Shown here piece after piece: positions 7,921 to 15,950 of a stretch of 41,714 nt of DNA; positions within the stretch are counted from its first letter, which is position 1, and every line of letters begins with the position of its first letter. Origin of the DNA: Ralstonia sp. SET104 (GTDB lineage Bacteria; Pseudomonadota; Gammaproteobacteria; Burkholderiales; Burkholderiaceae); NCBI RefSeq assembly GCF_003851545.1, contig NZ_BHVX01000026.1, positions 1-41,714 on the forward strand. The letters are read 5' to 3'. The notes beneath the pieces were generated by a model. That model made no database searches. It saw nothing but the letters and a program-made list of their open reading frames with translations, and had not been told where the DNA came from. Position numbers and translations under genes: made by a program.

Positions 7921-8201
7921 CCTCAGCCGACCCAGCCATGGCCATCAATACCGACATCATTGACGAAGTCGTCGTCGCGCTGTTGTTCCTGAACTTGTGC
8001 GACAACGGCGGCAATCGCGCCTGGAAGAGCCTGGACTGGGCGGCACTGAACCGCCTGCACGACAAGGGGCTGATCAGTAATCCAGTGAGCCGGGCGAAGT
8101 CGGTGACGCTGACCGAAGCCGGCCGGCGCGAGGCCGAGCGGCTCTTCACGCAATACTTTGTGCGCTCCGACGGGAATCCACCGGACCCCAAGCATGCCTG
8201 A
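7917..8201 (+). CDS. Small transposon-associated protein (DUF6429-like, 94 aa)
   Basis: Short acidic protein with the pattern DEVVVALLFLNLCDNG, then RAWKSLDWAALNRLHDKGLI and KSVTLTEAGRREAERLF, resembling a winged-helix-like fold of the DUF6429 family seen next to transposases. The ATG overlaps the tnpA stop (ATGA), so it is co-translated with tnpA. It converges with the tyrosine recombinase whose stop codon is at 8202. Its function is unknown; the tight coupling to tnpA suggests a transposon-specific accessory. Confidence 0.65.
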   Translation: MTSADPAMAINTDIIDEVVVALLFLNLCDNGGNRAWKSLDWAALNRLHDKGLISNPVSRAKSVTLTEAGRREAERLFTQYFVRSDGNPPDPKHA

Positions 8202-9518
8202 TCAACCCCAATAGGTGTCCGTCAGCGGATCGTGCAGCGTCACCTCGACGAAGCAGTTGCAGAGGTCCGCTTGGTCGTGCATGTCCGCAAGCAGCTCCTC
8301 GATGGCTCGCTCCAGCTCAGGCCCGGCGGCGAACGGCATGACGATTTCGTAGCGGGGGCGTCGCTTCTCGGACACGCGCATCTGGTACTGGGACAGGCAG
8401 AATTGCTCGATCCATCGGCATGCTTTGGACATGCCGCGTACGAATTTGCTGTTGCGCTCGATGTACAGATCCACCCTCAACCGCGTTTCATGCACGGGCT
8501 TTGACGCAACCGGGAGAGGCAACGCAGGTGGCGCAGACGGCGGGTTGGCGGGTGACTGTGGCGCTGGCGCCGTCGGCGGTACTGACGACAGCGCCGTTTC
8601 GATCCGATGCTGTGCGAATGGGTCGGCCGCGTCGATGTAGCGCATGGCCGAACGCACGTCCTTCCAGCCAACATACTCCATCAGCATCTTGAGATCCCAC
8701 TGGTTCCCATTGGCCCAGGTGGCGAAGCCTCGCCGCAGCGAGTGACTGCTATAGCTACCCGCCTGCGGCAGCCCTGCGTCACGAAACAGCGAACGCAGCA
8801 ATGGCACGATGCTGCTGGCCTGCAACCCGTCGTCGGCCATCCGGCCCCAGCGATCGATCCGGCGAAACACGGGGCCGTCGGCCAATCCGGAGGCGCCCAG
8901 CCAGGCTTCGTAGGCGGCGACCGGACACAAGCGCGACAAGGCCGGTGCCTTGTGGGTGGTGCCAACGTGGTTGCGGTCCGTCTTGGTGCGCGGCAGGAAG
9001 ATCGTCATGCCCCGGTCGGGCTCGACTGTGATGTGCTCGATCTGCAGCCGGCTCAGTTCGTCGGAGCGGGAGCCCCGCCAGAAGCCGATCAGCACCAGCG
9101 CCTTGTTGCGTGTGTGGGCCTGGAGTCGGCGAGAGTCTCCCGCCATCGAGGCCGCCGCACTGTGGGCATCCAGCCACGCGACCAAGCGCTCCAGTTGGGC
9201 AAGCTGCAGCGGCTTGGCGCGTCGTTCCTGCGCCGGGTGCAGCGCCTGGATGCCCTTGAGCACCTTCCGCACGTGGGGTGCCCTTGTCGGGTCGGGGAAG
9301 CCCTGCGAGACATGCCATTGCGCGATTGCGGCCAAACGCTGGCGCAGCGTGTTGACGGAAAGCGACTGTGCGTGCTCGGCCAAGTAGCGTGCGACGCTAT
9401 CGGCGCTCGCCGGCAGGAAGCCGCCCCATTTGATCTCGAAATGCCGGATCGCTGATTGGTAACTGCGCCGCGTGTTGTCGCGAGTGGCAGCTTCCAGATA
9501 GCGGTCGACGTCGTGCAT
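8202..9518 (-). CDS. Tyrosine recombinase (site-specific integrase) with C-terminal extension
   Basis: 438-aa tyrosine recombinase. A SAM-like DNA-binding N-terminal domain (about 1-95) precedes a catalytic domain with Arg151 (GFWRGSRSDEL), His259-x2-Arg262 (HSLRRGFATW) and the Tyr294 nucleophile (SAMRYID). Residues about 305-438 are unusual for the family: a Pro/Ala linker, then a separate alpha/beta-looking domain. The in-frame coding look continues upstream of ATG 9518 (QYAFAPTLPKA) to a stop near 9590, where an IS630 fragment begins, so the natural N terminus may have been cut off. It is convergent with the tnpA transcript. It could resolve cointegrates in place of the broken TnpS, but that is a guess. 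Confidence 0.85.
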   Translation of the reverse strand: MHDVDRYLEAATRDNTRRSYQSAIRHFEIKWGGFLPASADSVARYLAEHAQSLSVNTLRQRLAAIAQWHVSQGFPDPTRAPHVRKVLKGIQALHPAQERRAKPLQLAQLERLVAWLDAHSAAASMAGDSRRLQAHTRNKALVLIGFWRGSRSDELSRLQIEHITVEPDRGMTIFLPRTKTDRNHVGTTHKAPALSRLCPVAAYEAWLGASGLADGPVFRRIDRWGRMADDGLQASSIVPLLRSLFRDAGLPQAGSYSSHSLRRGFATWANGNQWDLKMLMEYVGWKDVRSAMRYIDAADPFAQHRIETALSSVPPTAPAPQSPANPPSAPPALPLPVASKPVHETRLRVDLYIERNSKFVRGMSKACRWIEQFCLSQYQMRVSEKRRPRYEIVMPFAAGPELERAIEELLADMHDQADLCNCFVEVTLHDPLTDTYWG

Positions 9519-9598
9519 GGCCTTGGGCAGTGTCGGGGCGAAGGCGTATTGTCGCGCGTTTTCTTGATCGCCGAGTGCTCGGTTGGCCCTCCATCATC

Positions 9599-9740
9599 AT
9601 GCCAGTCGCGTTATCTAACGCATCAAACAGGTTCGTCGTGCCGTGGCGCATATCGTCGCGGGTGCGCCGCTCGGGGCTGCCGGGCGGCAGCGGCAGTGCC
9701 CCTACGAAGCCTTCGCGCAAGCGAGTCCGCATCGGGTGAC
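9599..9740 (-). pseudogene. IS630-family transposase fragment
   Basis: On the minus strand the sequence reads PPGSPERRTRDDMRHGTTNL followed by FDALDNATG. This matches the central block of IS630-type transposases (usually PG..ERRTHDY.RHGTTSLFAALD.ATG). Only about 45 residues remain; no start, no DDE ends and no inverted repeats are visible. It abuts the 5' end of the integrase gene and probably marks an old insertion. Confidence 0.6.
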
Positions 9741-9773
9741 CGCCGAATTTCGCACGATTCGAACGACTACCCC

Positions 9774-10106
9774 ATGGGGACGTCGATCTATTTCGCAATA
9801 GATTGCAAGAAGCGTGGGAAGTCCACACTATCCAACCCCAGGTCCGTCCCTTTGAGAAGCGAAGCGGAGGTTTGGGCCAACGCCGTCGAAGCGGAAATGA
9901 ACCAAGGTACGTTCGTCGATCGGTCGAAGCACGAGCAAACGATCTTCGGCGAGTTGCCTGAGCGCTACGTGCGGGAAGAAGCGCCCAAAAAGCGAGGTTG
10001 GGAAACCGAACGCCCCCCGCGTTTCACCGGTGAATCAGACTTTCGACTCTGTGTTCCTTTGTTCTGCGTCCTTCATCCGGCGGATATCGCTTTGTCGCCG
10101 CAGTGA
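9774..10106 (+). pseudogene. 5' fragment of a phage-type integrase gene
   Basis: From ATG 9774 the frame reads MGTSIYFAIDCKKRGKS, then SEAEVWANAVEAEMNQGTFV, then TIFGELPERYVREEAPKKRG. This is the arm-binding/SAM-like N-terminal pattern of phage integrases (sequence ...A..WA..VE.EM..G.FVDR...E...TLGELLERYL.E..PKK.G). Similarity fades after about residue 82 and the frame stops at 10104-10106, so no catalytic domain exists. It is a decayed integrase remnant within the transposon cargo. Confidence 0.55.
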
Positions 10107-10524
10107 CAGAATTCTTGTACGAGGCGCAAGCTATTGCCGCGCGTCGTGGGGAATGGGAGCGACCTGCTCAGTCGGCATTGTTCGCACGATGTGGTCCTTT
10201 GGCGTCAGGCGGAAATCGAATTTGACGACAAAGGTTCCTGAGTGCCGTGGCGCTGGCGGGCAAGCACGAATCACAAAAAAAGAGCGCCTTGCAAGGCGGA
10301 CAGTTGCCATGTTGACTTCAGGGAATCTGCCAAGTCCGGTGACGCACGTGTCGCCACCGACCCTCACACTTGCCGATCAGGTGCATTGTCGCCGACCGTC
10401 AGTCCCGTTGCTATCCTCGTCCACGAACGACAGCAGCATCGAGTTGCCAACGTATCGCTTCGCTTGGTGGTTGCGACGGTGCTGCTCTGAGCCTGCATGG
10501 GGCAAGCCTGAATCGCAACAGGGA
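10107..10524. other. 418 bp without a convincing gene
   Basis: Upstream of tadE. A 78-codon minus-strand ORF (10131-10367) and short plus-strand stretches lack start signals or recognisable motifs. The segment looks like joined debris between the integrase fragment and the truncated or fused 5' end of tadE. No clear promoter was seen. Confidence 0.4.
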
Positions 10525-11013
10525 GTGCTGCCAGCCAGGCTCGATGAGCTTGGGCATCGCGCCGAACTGTTTTTAAGAGGGGGGCGCCGGGAACACCGAC
10601 GAATTCGAAAAGCTCAACACGGCGTCGCGGTTGTTGAATTCGCGCTGCTGTTACCCGTGCTGCTGTTGCTCGTATTCGGCATCATCGAGTTCGGCCTCGC
10701 GATGTATGACAAAGCCGTCATCACGAACGCTAGCCGCGAAGCGGCACGAGCAGGTGTGGTCCTGAAGAACCCCAAAATGAGCACCTCCCAGATTCAAGAC
10801 GTGGCGCTCAATTATTGCCAGAACTATCTGGTCACCCTGGGCAACTCTGCCAAGCCCACGGTTACGGTGCCGTCCGGCCAGGGTGGCAGCTTTGGCACCC
10901 CGCTTACCGTGACGGTCTCGTACAACTACTCGGGACTTGCGCTGGGCGCCATGATCAATCCGTTGACCGGGCCGCTGCAGTTGTCTGCTACCGCGGTCAT
11001 GAACAACGAATAA
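10525..11013 (+). CDS. tadE: TadE-like pseudopilin/pilus assembly protein, start uncertain
   Basis: The core HGVAVVEFALLLPVLLLLVF, then GIIEFGLAMYDKAVITNASR-EAARAG, is the diagnostic TadE N-terminal helix and following block, with the conserved Glu of the pilin-like motif. The C-terminal part is beta-rich (LTVTVSYNYSG). TadE is an inner-membrane/periplasmic pseudopilin of Tad pili. No ATG lies just before the conserved start: GTG at 10525 is the nearest in-frame candidate and would add an atypical Arg-rich leader of about 32 residues. The normal start was probably lost when foreign DNA joined upstream. tadG follows after 11 bp. No tadA, tadB, tadC, rcpA or flp gene is in the window. Confidence 0.78.
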   Translation: MLPARLDELGHRAELFLRGGRREHRRIRKAQHGVAVVEFALLLPVLLLLVFGIIEFGLAMYDKAVITNASREAARAGVVLKNPKMSTSQIQDVALNYCQNYLVTLGNSAKPTVTVPSGQGGSFGTPLTVTVSYNYSGLALGAMINPLTGPLQLSATAVMNNE

Positions 11014-11024
11014 AGGGGCAGGCC

Positions 11025-12233
11025 ATGAAACATGTTCGCTTCAACATCTCGTGGCCGCTACATGCCCGTCGGATACCGAAATACCGTGACTGCCGATCGG
11101 TGAGGTGCCAGACGCAGCGGGGAGCCGTGGCTGTCACGGTGGCGGGCGCCATGGTAATGCTGCTAGGCTTCGCCGCGCTGGCGATCGACGTCGGTTATCT
11201 CTACATCGTGCGCAATGAACTCCAGAACGCCGCCGACGCTGCCGCGCTGGCAGGAGCCCCCTGCCTATATCAGCGCGCCGAATGCGGCAACCTCAAGGCC
11301 ACTGCGCCGGATTGGGGAACAGCGCAGCAGCGGGCGGTCCAAGCCGTTTCCTTGAACCAATCCAGTCACACCACACTGCTCGGATATACCACCGATGTGG
11401 CCTATGGCTATTGGGACGTCACTGGTAGCGTTGCTGGCCTACAGGCGGTGGCCCCGCCGTCGCCCGCCGTTTCCATGCCGGCGGTGCAAGTCACGGTCAA
11501 CCGGGCTGGGGCGGAAAACGGCGGCGGCGTGCCAGTGTTTCTGGCAAGGATCTTTGGCGTCAAGACCGTACCGGTGAGCGCGACCGCTGTGGCAGTCATC
11601 TCCAGGCCGGGGACGGTCGGTCCGAGTGGCTTGTTCCCGGTTGCCATTACGAAATGCATGTTCGACCAGTATTGGGATTCTGTGAATGGGAAGCCCAAAA
11701 CGGCGACCAGCACTACGCCGCCGCCTGGCCAAACCGTTCCCCAGGTAGTCGGTCAGCCGTATATCTTCTGGGTGACCTCTTCCTACCACGCGGGCCCTTG
11801 TGAAGCCAGTCAATGGACGACCTTCGATACCACGGTCAATAATGTGCCGTATGTGCGAAATCTGATTGCCAATGGCAATCCTGATCCAGCTGCTGTCGGC
11901 CAGCCCGCCGGTACTTGCCCCAACCCTGACCCCACGTGCACATATATTCAACCCGGCACAAAGACCACGCTCTACGATTCCGTCAACGCCTGCAGCGCTG
12001 CCGGCGATAAGACCTGCGAATACGTCATCCTCCCGGTCGTCCAGGATCTCACGCCCAAAACAATGCAACGAATCCTGGCTTTTGCTTGCGTTCATATCGA
12101 CAACGCAGTCGGGGGCAGCGGCAAATACATCCAGATGGAGATGAGCAACAATCCTGACAAATGCCAGGCACCGAATTCGGGCGGTGTTGGCCCCAACTAT
12201 GGTGCGGCCACGCCGGCGCGCTTAGCAGCATAG
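11025..12233 (+). CDS. tadG: TadG-like pilus assembly protein
   Basis: 402 aa. After a basic leader, the motif QRGAVAVTVAGAMVMLLGFA, then ALAIDVGYLYIVRNELQNAADAAALAGA, is the classic TadG N-terminal block with one membrane helix. The long periplasmic part has several Cys pairs (AECGN, PNPDPTC, CSAAGDKTCEY), possibly disulphide-bonded. The length is normal and the end (GAATPARLAA) resembles related proteins, so the gene seems complete. The ATG at 11025 has GGGGCAGG upstream. TadE and TadG are envelope-spanning accessory components of the Tad system; here they occur as an isolated pair next to type IVa minor pilins. Confidence 0.82.
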   Translation: MKHVRFNISWPLHARRIPKYRDCRSVRCQTQRGAVAVTVAGAMVMLLGFAALAIDVGYLYIVRNELQNAADAAALAGAPCLYQRAECGNLKATAPDWGTAQQRAVQAVSLNQSSHTTLLGYTTDVAYGYWDVTGSVAGLQAVAPPSPAVSMPAVQVTVNRAGAENGGGVPVFLARIFGVKTVPVSATAVAVISRPGTVGPSGLFPVAITKCMFDQYWDSVNGKPKTATSTTPPPGQTVPQVVGQPYIFWVTSSYHAGPCEASQWTTFDTTVNNVPYVRNLIANGNPDPAAVGQPAGTCPNPDPTCTYIQPGTKTTLYDSVNACSAAGDKTCEYVILPVVQDLTPKTMQRILAFACVHIDNAVGGSGKYIQMEMSNNPDKCQAPNSGGVGPNYGAATPARLAA

Positions 12234-12285
12234 GTCAAAGCATGCCGGCTATAAGAAGCTAAGAAAATGAGTTCAGTCGTGTCTG

Positions 12286-12521
12286 AACACCTACCTGCGC
12301 ACCTTGTTGATCCACGGGGCACGTTCGGCAGTGAGGGCATTCCAGGGCAGGCCCGATCAGAGCGCCAATCCCTGGCTGCAAAAACTCCTGGGACGACCAC
12401 CCTCAATGTCGCCGCCGTCGCGCTCGCGAACAAGAACGCCCGTATCGTCTGGGCGCTGCTTGCTCGCGACCGGGATTACGAATCCGGCTATGCGCCCACG
12501 AAGGCCAGTGCCGCCGCGTAG
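12286..12521 (+). pseudogene. IS110-family transposase 3' fragment, frameshifted
   Basis: One frame reads NTYLRTLLIHGARSAVRAFQ then NPWLQKLLGRPP. After a frameshift near 12405 the next frame continues NVAAVALANKNARIVWALLA then RDRDYESGYAPTKASAAA and stops. Joined together these match the C terminus of IS110-type (DEDD) transposases. The upstream two thirds are missing. The fragment separates tadG from the group II intron piece and probably truncated the intron's distal part. Confidence 0.75.
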
Positions 12522-12540
12522 CCACCGAGTCCCGGATACA

Positions 12541-12854
12541 TGGCTGCAATCCTCCTTTCTCACCGTCGACGATGGGCGAGGCTTGGCAAACCGAGGGCGT
12601 CTACGCACGGGCGATCAACAGCCCCCGCGAACCGTTCAGTCCTGACTCCAGGACACCGCACAGGCCATCTCCCGAGGTACGATCATTTGCTCGCTCGTCC
12701 GGCTATCTGGTTTCTGTTCGTCACGTCGTGGCTTTGCTACACGCTTCCTTCAGACCCCGCCTCGCGACGACGCCCTTGCGTTTCACTAGTCCTTCGCCCC
12801 ATCAGGCTGGACAGGGGACTTGCACTCCCAAGCTGTTGCGCATGCTCGGCGCAC
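12541..12854 (-). ncRNA. 5' part of a group IIC-like intron (truncated)
   Basis: On the minus strand, immediately after a terminator T-run, the sequence begins GTGCGCCGAGC at 12854. It continues with the domain I landmarks GGGAGTGCAAGTCCCCTGTC, GATGGGGCGAAGGACTAG, GTCGCGAGGCGGGGTCTGAA and ACGAACAGAAACC. The GTGCG(C) start and insertion directly after a Rho-independent terminator are hallmarks of bacterial class C introns. About 315 bases remain, ending near an ATG at 12543 that could have been the start of the intron-encoded protein, at the border of the IS110 fragment. No reverse transcriptase or domain V is present, so it cannot splice. Confidence 0.65.
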
Positions 12855-12882
12855 AAAAAAAAAGCGCTCCCGAAAGAGCGCC
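12855..12882 (-). terminator. Rho-independent terminator (intron target)
   Basis: Minus strand: stem GCGCTC (12881-12876) / GAGCGC (12869-12864) with a TTTCGG-type loop, followed by nine T (12863-12855), then the intron 5' end. It must have ended a leftward transcript whose gene is no longer recognisable. Confidence 0.75.
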
Positions 12883-13324
12883 TAATTGGGTGGGCGGTGG
12901 TGACTCACCGTCCCCCTGCAGAGTATCACCTCTGCTGTCCTCCGTCCCACCGTCGGCGTGACTCCGTGTTGCCCCGGTCCAACACCGGGCGTCCTCAGTG
13001 TTCCAAATACTGGCGCTCGTGCCCCAACCAGATCGCCCACGCAGGATTACAGGCAAAGTGGCGCTTCAATCCGAGTTTCGCGCATACAAGCGGACGGCCG
13101 ACACCGAGCACCTGAACCTCATGTGCTGTACTCGCGCAACGGCCGGTTACTGCATTTGGGGTAATTTTCACGCGCATAACGTTTGCTCGCGGCTGCCCGC
13201 ATGATGGCGTGTATTTGCCGCCTCAAGATTGGCAGATAATTGCCGCATAAGTAGGTTGGCATGTTGGCCGCGTCACTCGGTCACCGCCAACACAATAATT
13301 TTCCAACTCCGGGTGGATGTAATC
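12883..13324. other. 442 bp upstream of pilE, no confident gene
   Basis: A 60-codon minus-strand ORF (12995-13177, MRVKITPNAVTGRCASTAHE...) lies 113 bp before the terminator and could be the gene it served, but I do not recognise it. A perfect palindrome GGTGACTCACC lies near 12898-12908. The part next to pilE must hold the pilus operon promoter; a near-miss to a sigma-54 site exists (see rejected items), and no strong sigma-70 site is evident. Confidence 0.4.
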
Positions 13325-13747
13325 GTGGCAAGCAAGCCGGCACGTCAGCGCGCGCGAGGCGCGCTCGGTTTTACTCTGATCGAACTGGCGGTCGTTGTCG
13401 CGATTGTGGCCATATTGGCGACGATCGCTTACCCAACGTATAGCAATTATCTGGTCAAAGGCAGGCGGTCTGCCGCGCAAGCCGCGCTGCTGGATATCGC
13501 GCAGCGTCAGCAGCAATATCTGCTTGATGCCAGAAACTACGCATCGAGCCTGACGGCGCTGAATGTAACGCCTGCGTCTGATGTCTCTGCCTACTACAAC
13601 ATCACCATTGCCGCCAGCGCCGCCGCTGCCGGCACGCCACCCTCTTTTATCGCTACCGCAACGCCAATCGCTGGCAAGCCCCAGGCGGCCGACGTGACCC
13701 TGAGCATCAACAATGCAGGTGTGAAGACGCCTGTCAATACTTGGTAG
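13325..13747 (+). CDS. pilE: Type IV pilin, PilE-like
   Basis: 140-aa type IVa prepilin. The basic leader VASKPARQRARGALG is cut by PilD before the mature N terminus FTLIELAVVVAIVAILATIA, with Glu5 present. The conserved AYPTYSNY block follows. The C-terminal half resembles the PilE minor pilin group (ITIAA...PPSFIATATPIAG, DVTLSINNAGVKTPVNTW). No ATG lies at the expected place; GTG 13325 was chosen because it gives a leader of normal length, and GTG 13313 is an alternative. It is the first gene of the operon pilE-fimT-pilV-pilW-pilX-pilY1. It probably acts as a minor pilin linking the tip complex to the shaft. Confidence 0.88.
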   Translation: MASKPARQRARGALGFTLIELAVVVAIVAILATIAYPTYSNYLVKGRRSAAQAALLDIAQRQQQYLLDARNYASSLTALNVTPASDVSAYYNITIAASAAAAGTPPSFIATATPIAGKPQAADVTLSINNAGVKTPVNTW

Positions 13748-13756
13748 GTGCCCAGC

Positions 13757-14263
13757 ATGGCTACGCGCGGATTCCACAAAGCTGCCCAGCGCCCCTTGTC
13801 GCGGCGGAACGCCATGGGGTACACGCTGCCGGAACTGATGACAGCCGTTTCTATCGTCGGCATCCTTGCGGCGATTGGGACTCCCTCGTTCTCTGGCCTG
13901 ATCGCAAGCCAGCGCGCCAAAGCCGCCGCCTCCGAGTTGTTCGCCACACTGTCCAGGACGCGCAGCGAGGCGATCATGCGCAACATGAGCGTTACCATGT
14001 CGCCCAAGTCAGGCGGCTGGCAAAGCGGCTGGCAGATCGTTGATCCAACCAATGCAGCCAACGTGCTCGACGATCACGGCAGTACAAGCAGCACGACGAT
14101 CAATGGCCCCACCAGCGTCACCTATCGAGCTTCCGGGCGGGTCCAGGCCGCCGCCGCACCATCATTTGTCATTACCGCATCGGGTGGCTCCAGCACTGCA
14201 TACCAGTGTGTATCGATTGACGTAGGGGGACGTCCATCTATGGTGGAAGCGTCATCATGCTGA
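13757..14263 (+). CDS. fimT: Minor pilin FimT/GspH-like
   Basis: 168-aa prepilin. The leader MATRGFHKAAQRPLSRRNAMG ends before YTLPELMTAVSIVGILAAIG, a processed N terminus with Glu5. The GspH/FimT hallmark KAAASELFATLSRTRSEAIM follows, then a beta domain with VTMSPKSGGWQSGWQI. One Cys pair (YQCVSID...ASSC) lies near the C terminus. An in-frame GTG at 13748, right after the pilE stop, is an alternative start. FimT-type minor pilins prime pilus assembly and in some bacteria bind DNA for uptake. The stop overlaps the pilV start by seven bases. Confidence 0.88.
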   Translation: MATRGFHKAAQRPLSRRNAMGYTLPELMTAVSIVGILAAIGTPSFSGLIASQRAKAAASELFATLSRTRSEAIMRNMSVTMSPKSGGWQSGWQIVDPTNAANVLDDHGSTSSTTINGPTSVTYRASGRVQAAAAPSFVITASGGSSTAYQCVSIDVGGRPSMVEASSC

Positions 14264-14844
14264 CATCGGGTCACCTGGCGCATAAGTGCCAGCGAGGCCT
14301 CTCCTTGTTGGAGGTGCTCGTGACCATCCTGATCCTGGCGATCGGCCTGCTCGGCCTTGCCGGTTTGCTAAGCAAAGTCTATGTGGCCGAGATGGAGTCG
14401 AACCAGCGCGCACAGGCGGTTTTGGTGCTCAGGGAGATGACCGAGCGCATGACCGCCAACCGCGCACAGGCTGCAAGCTACGTAACCGCTAGTCCAATCG
14501 GAACGGCTGACAGTCAGCCTACGTCTTGTACGGGTATCGCGGCTGGACCCAACCGCGATCTCTGCGAATGGAGCAATACCCTGAAAGGCGCGGCCGAGAA
14601 CAATGGATCGGCAAAATCCGGCGCCATGGTGGGGGCGCGTGGCTGCATCACGCAGTTGCAGGCGCCTGATCCGACGCTGGGCATCTGCACGCCTGCCATC
14701 TATCAGGTGGCGGTTGCCTGGCAGGGGATGAACCCGACCACCGCACCAGCCATCACGTGTGCCCAGGGACAGTACGGAACTCCCGACACTTCTCGCCGCT
14801 TGATTGCGGCGCAGATTTCTGTCGGGTTGCCCTCCTGCTACTGA
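14257..14844 (+). CDS. pilV: Minor pilin PilV
   Basis: 195 aa. The leader MLTSGHLAHKCQRG is followed by LSLLEVLVTILILAIGLLGL, with Glu5 and the PilV-type hydrophobic helix. Then come the conserved block VAEMESNQRAQAVLVLREMT and ERMTANRAQA. The C-terminal domain has several Cys (PTSCTG, DLCEW, ARGCIT, LGICTP, ITCAQ, PSCY), typical of PilV. It works with PilW, PilX and PilE in the tip complex below PilY1. It overlaps fimT by seven bases and is followed by pilW after 41 bp. Confidence 0.9.
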   Translation: MLTSGHLAHKCQRGLSLLEVLVTILILAIGLLGLAGLLSKVYVAEMESNQRAQAVLVLREMTERMTANRAQAASYVTASPIGTADSQPTSCTGIAAGPNRDLCEWSNTLKGAAENNGSAKSGAMVGARGCITQLQAPDPTLGICTPAIYQVAVAWQGMNPTTAPAITCAQGQYGTPDTSRRLIAAQISVGLPSCY

Positions 14845-14885
14845 TTTTCCGGTGCCTTCGCCATGCTCCATACAGAGTAGTAACC

Positions 14886-15950
14886 ATGACCGCTAACAAC
14901 AAGGTCGCGCAAAGAGGCTACACCCTCATCGAATTGATGGTGTCGATCGCACTTGGCCTGCTTGTCACGGCAGGCCTCGTCACGATCTTTGTCAGCAACA
15001 GCCGGACCCGCACCGAACTCGAGCGCGCCAACGAGCAGACCGACAATGGGCTGTATGCCATGCAGGTGCTTACCGATGACTTGCGCAACGCCGGCTATCT
15101 TGCCGAGTTCAATCCGACTCCGCTGGCGACACCGGCAGCGCTGCCCGATCCCTGCTCTGCGGTGCTCGCCGATCTGAAAACGGCCTTGCCGATTGCTGTG
15201 CAGGGCTACGACAACGGCGCCAATGCGCCGAGCTGCTTGAGCGATGTGCGCCCGGGAACGGATATCGTCGTCGTCCGCAGGGGCAGTACCTGCGCGGTCG
15301 GCGACGCCGATTGCGACAGCCTTGTTGCGGGCGCTCCCTATTTTCAGGCTTCGACCTGTGGCAGTGCCGCGGAGCTGTCCTCCGGCAACGTGGCGAATTA
15401 CTACGGACTGGATACCGATACCACCAAGCTCACCCTGCGCCAGAAGGACTGCAATCCTCCCACCACCGCAGGAACCGTTGCTCCGCTGCACCAATACCGC
15501 ACGCATATCTACTTCATCGCCAACAACGATCGGAGTGGGGACGGCATCCCGACGCTCAAGCGAGCAGAGCTCGGAGCGACGGGCTTCACTACCATCGTCC
15601 CTCTGGCCGAGGGCATCGAGAGTCTGCAAATCGAGTACGGCATCGATACGGCCAGCCCGACCGCAGGCACGCCCGGTGTCTACACGGCCAATCCGAGTAC
15701 CTACGGTGGCTGCACAGGTGCGACTTGCGTTGGGTACTGGCGGAACACGGTTGCGGCAAAGGTCTATCTGCTGGCTCGCAACAAGACGCCTTCTGCTGGT
15801 TATACCGGTGGAGCAAACAAGACCTTCGCCATGGGCTTCAATGCGGATGGCACCGCCAATACGGCCGGCCCCTTCAACGACGCCTATCGGCGCCATGCCT
15901 ATAACTCCGTTGTCAGCCTGAACAACACGGCCGGCAGGAATGCGCCATGA
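14886..15950 (+). CDS. pilW: Minor pilin PilW
   Basis: 354 aa. The leader MTANNKVAQRG precedes YTLIELMVSIALGLLVTAGL with Glu5. The family motif VSNSRTRTELERANEQTDNG and 'LTDDLRNAGYLAEFN' identify PilW (the related T4P assembly family). A large Cys-containing periplasmic domain follows, including PLAEGIESLQIEYGIDT and a C-terminal VYLLARNKTPSAGY block. The ATG at 14886 matches the usual leader length. The stop overlaps pilX by four bases (ATGA). The length is normal and no frame damage is seen. Confidence 0.9.
   Translation: MTANNKVAQRGYTLIELMVSIALGLLVTAGLVTIFVSNSRTRTELERANEQTDNGLYAMQVLTDDLRNAGYLAEFNPTPLATPAALPDPCSAVLADLKTALPIAVQGYDNGANAPSCLSDVRPGTDIVVVRRGSTCAVGDADCDSLVAGAPYFQASTCGSAAELSSGNVANYYGLDTDTTKLTLRQKDCNPPTTAGTVAPLHQYRTHIYFIANNDRSGDGIPTLKRAELGATGFTTIVPLAEGIESLQIEYGIDTASPTAGTPGVYTANPSTYGGCTGATCVGYWRNTVAAKVYLLARNKTPSAGYTGGANKTFAMGFNADGTANTAGPFNDAYRRHAYNSVVSLNNTAGRNAP

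Noticed and set aside
12855-12882. Integron attC site as intron target
   Set aside because: No RYYYAAC/GTTRRRY ends; a stem followed by nine T is an ordinary terminator.
13228-13246. Sigma-54-like promoter before pilE (TTGGCAGATAATTGCC)
   Set aside because: The GG and GC doublets are 9 bases apart instead of the required 10, and the central residues differ from consensus.
14838-15896. 352-codon minus-strand ORF opposite pilW
   Set aside because: Shadow frame; PilW on the plus strand has a clear prepilin leader and family motifs.
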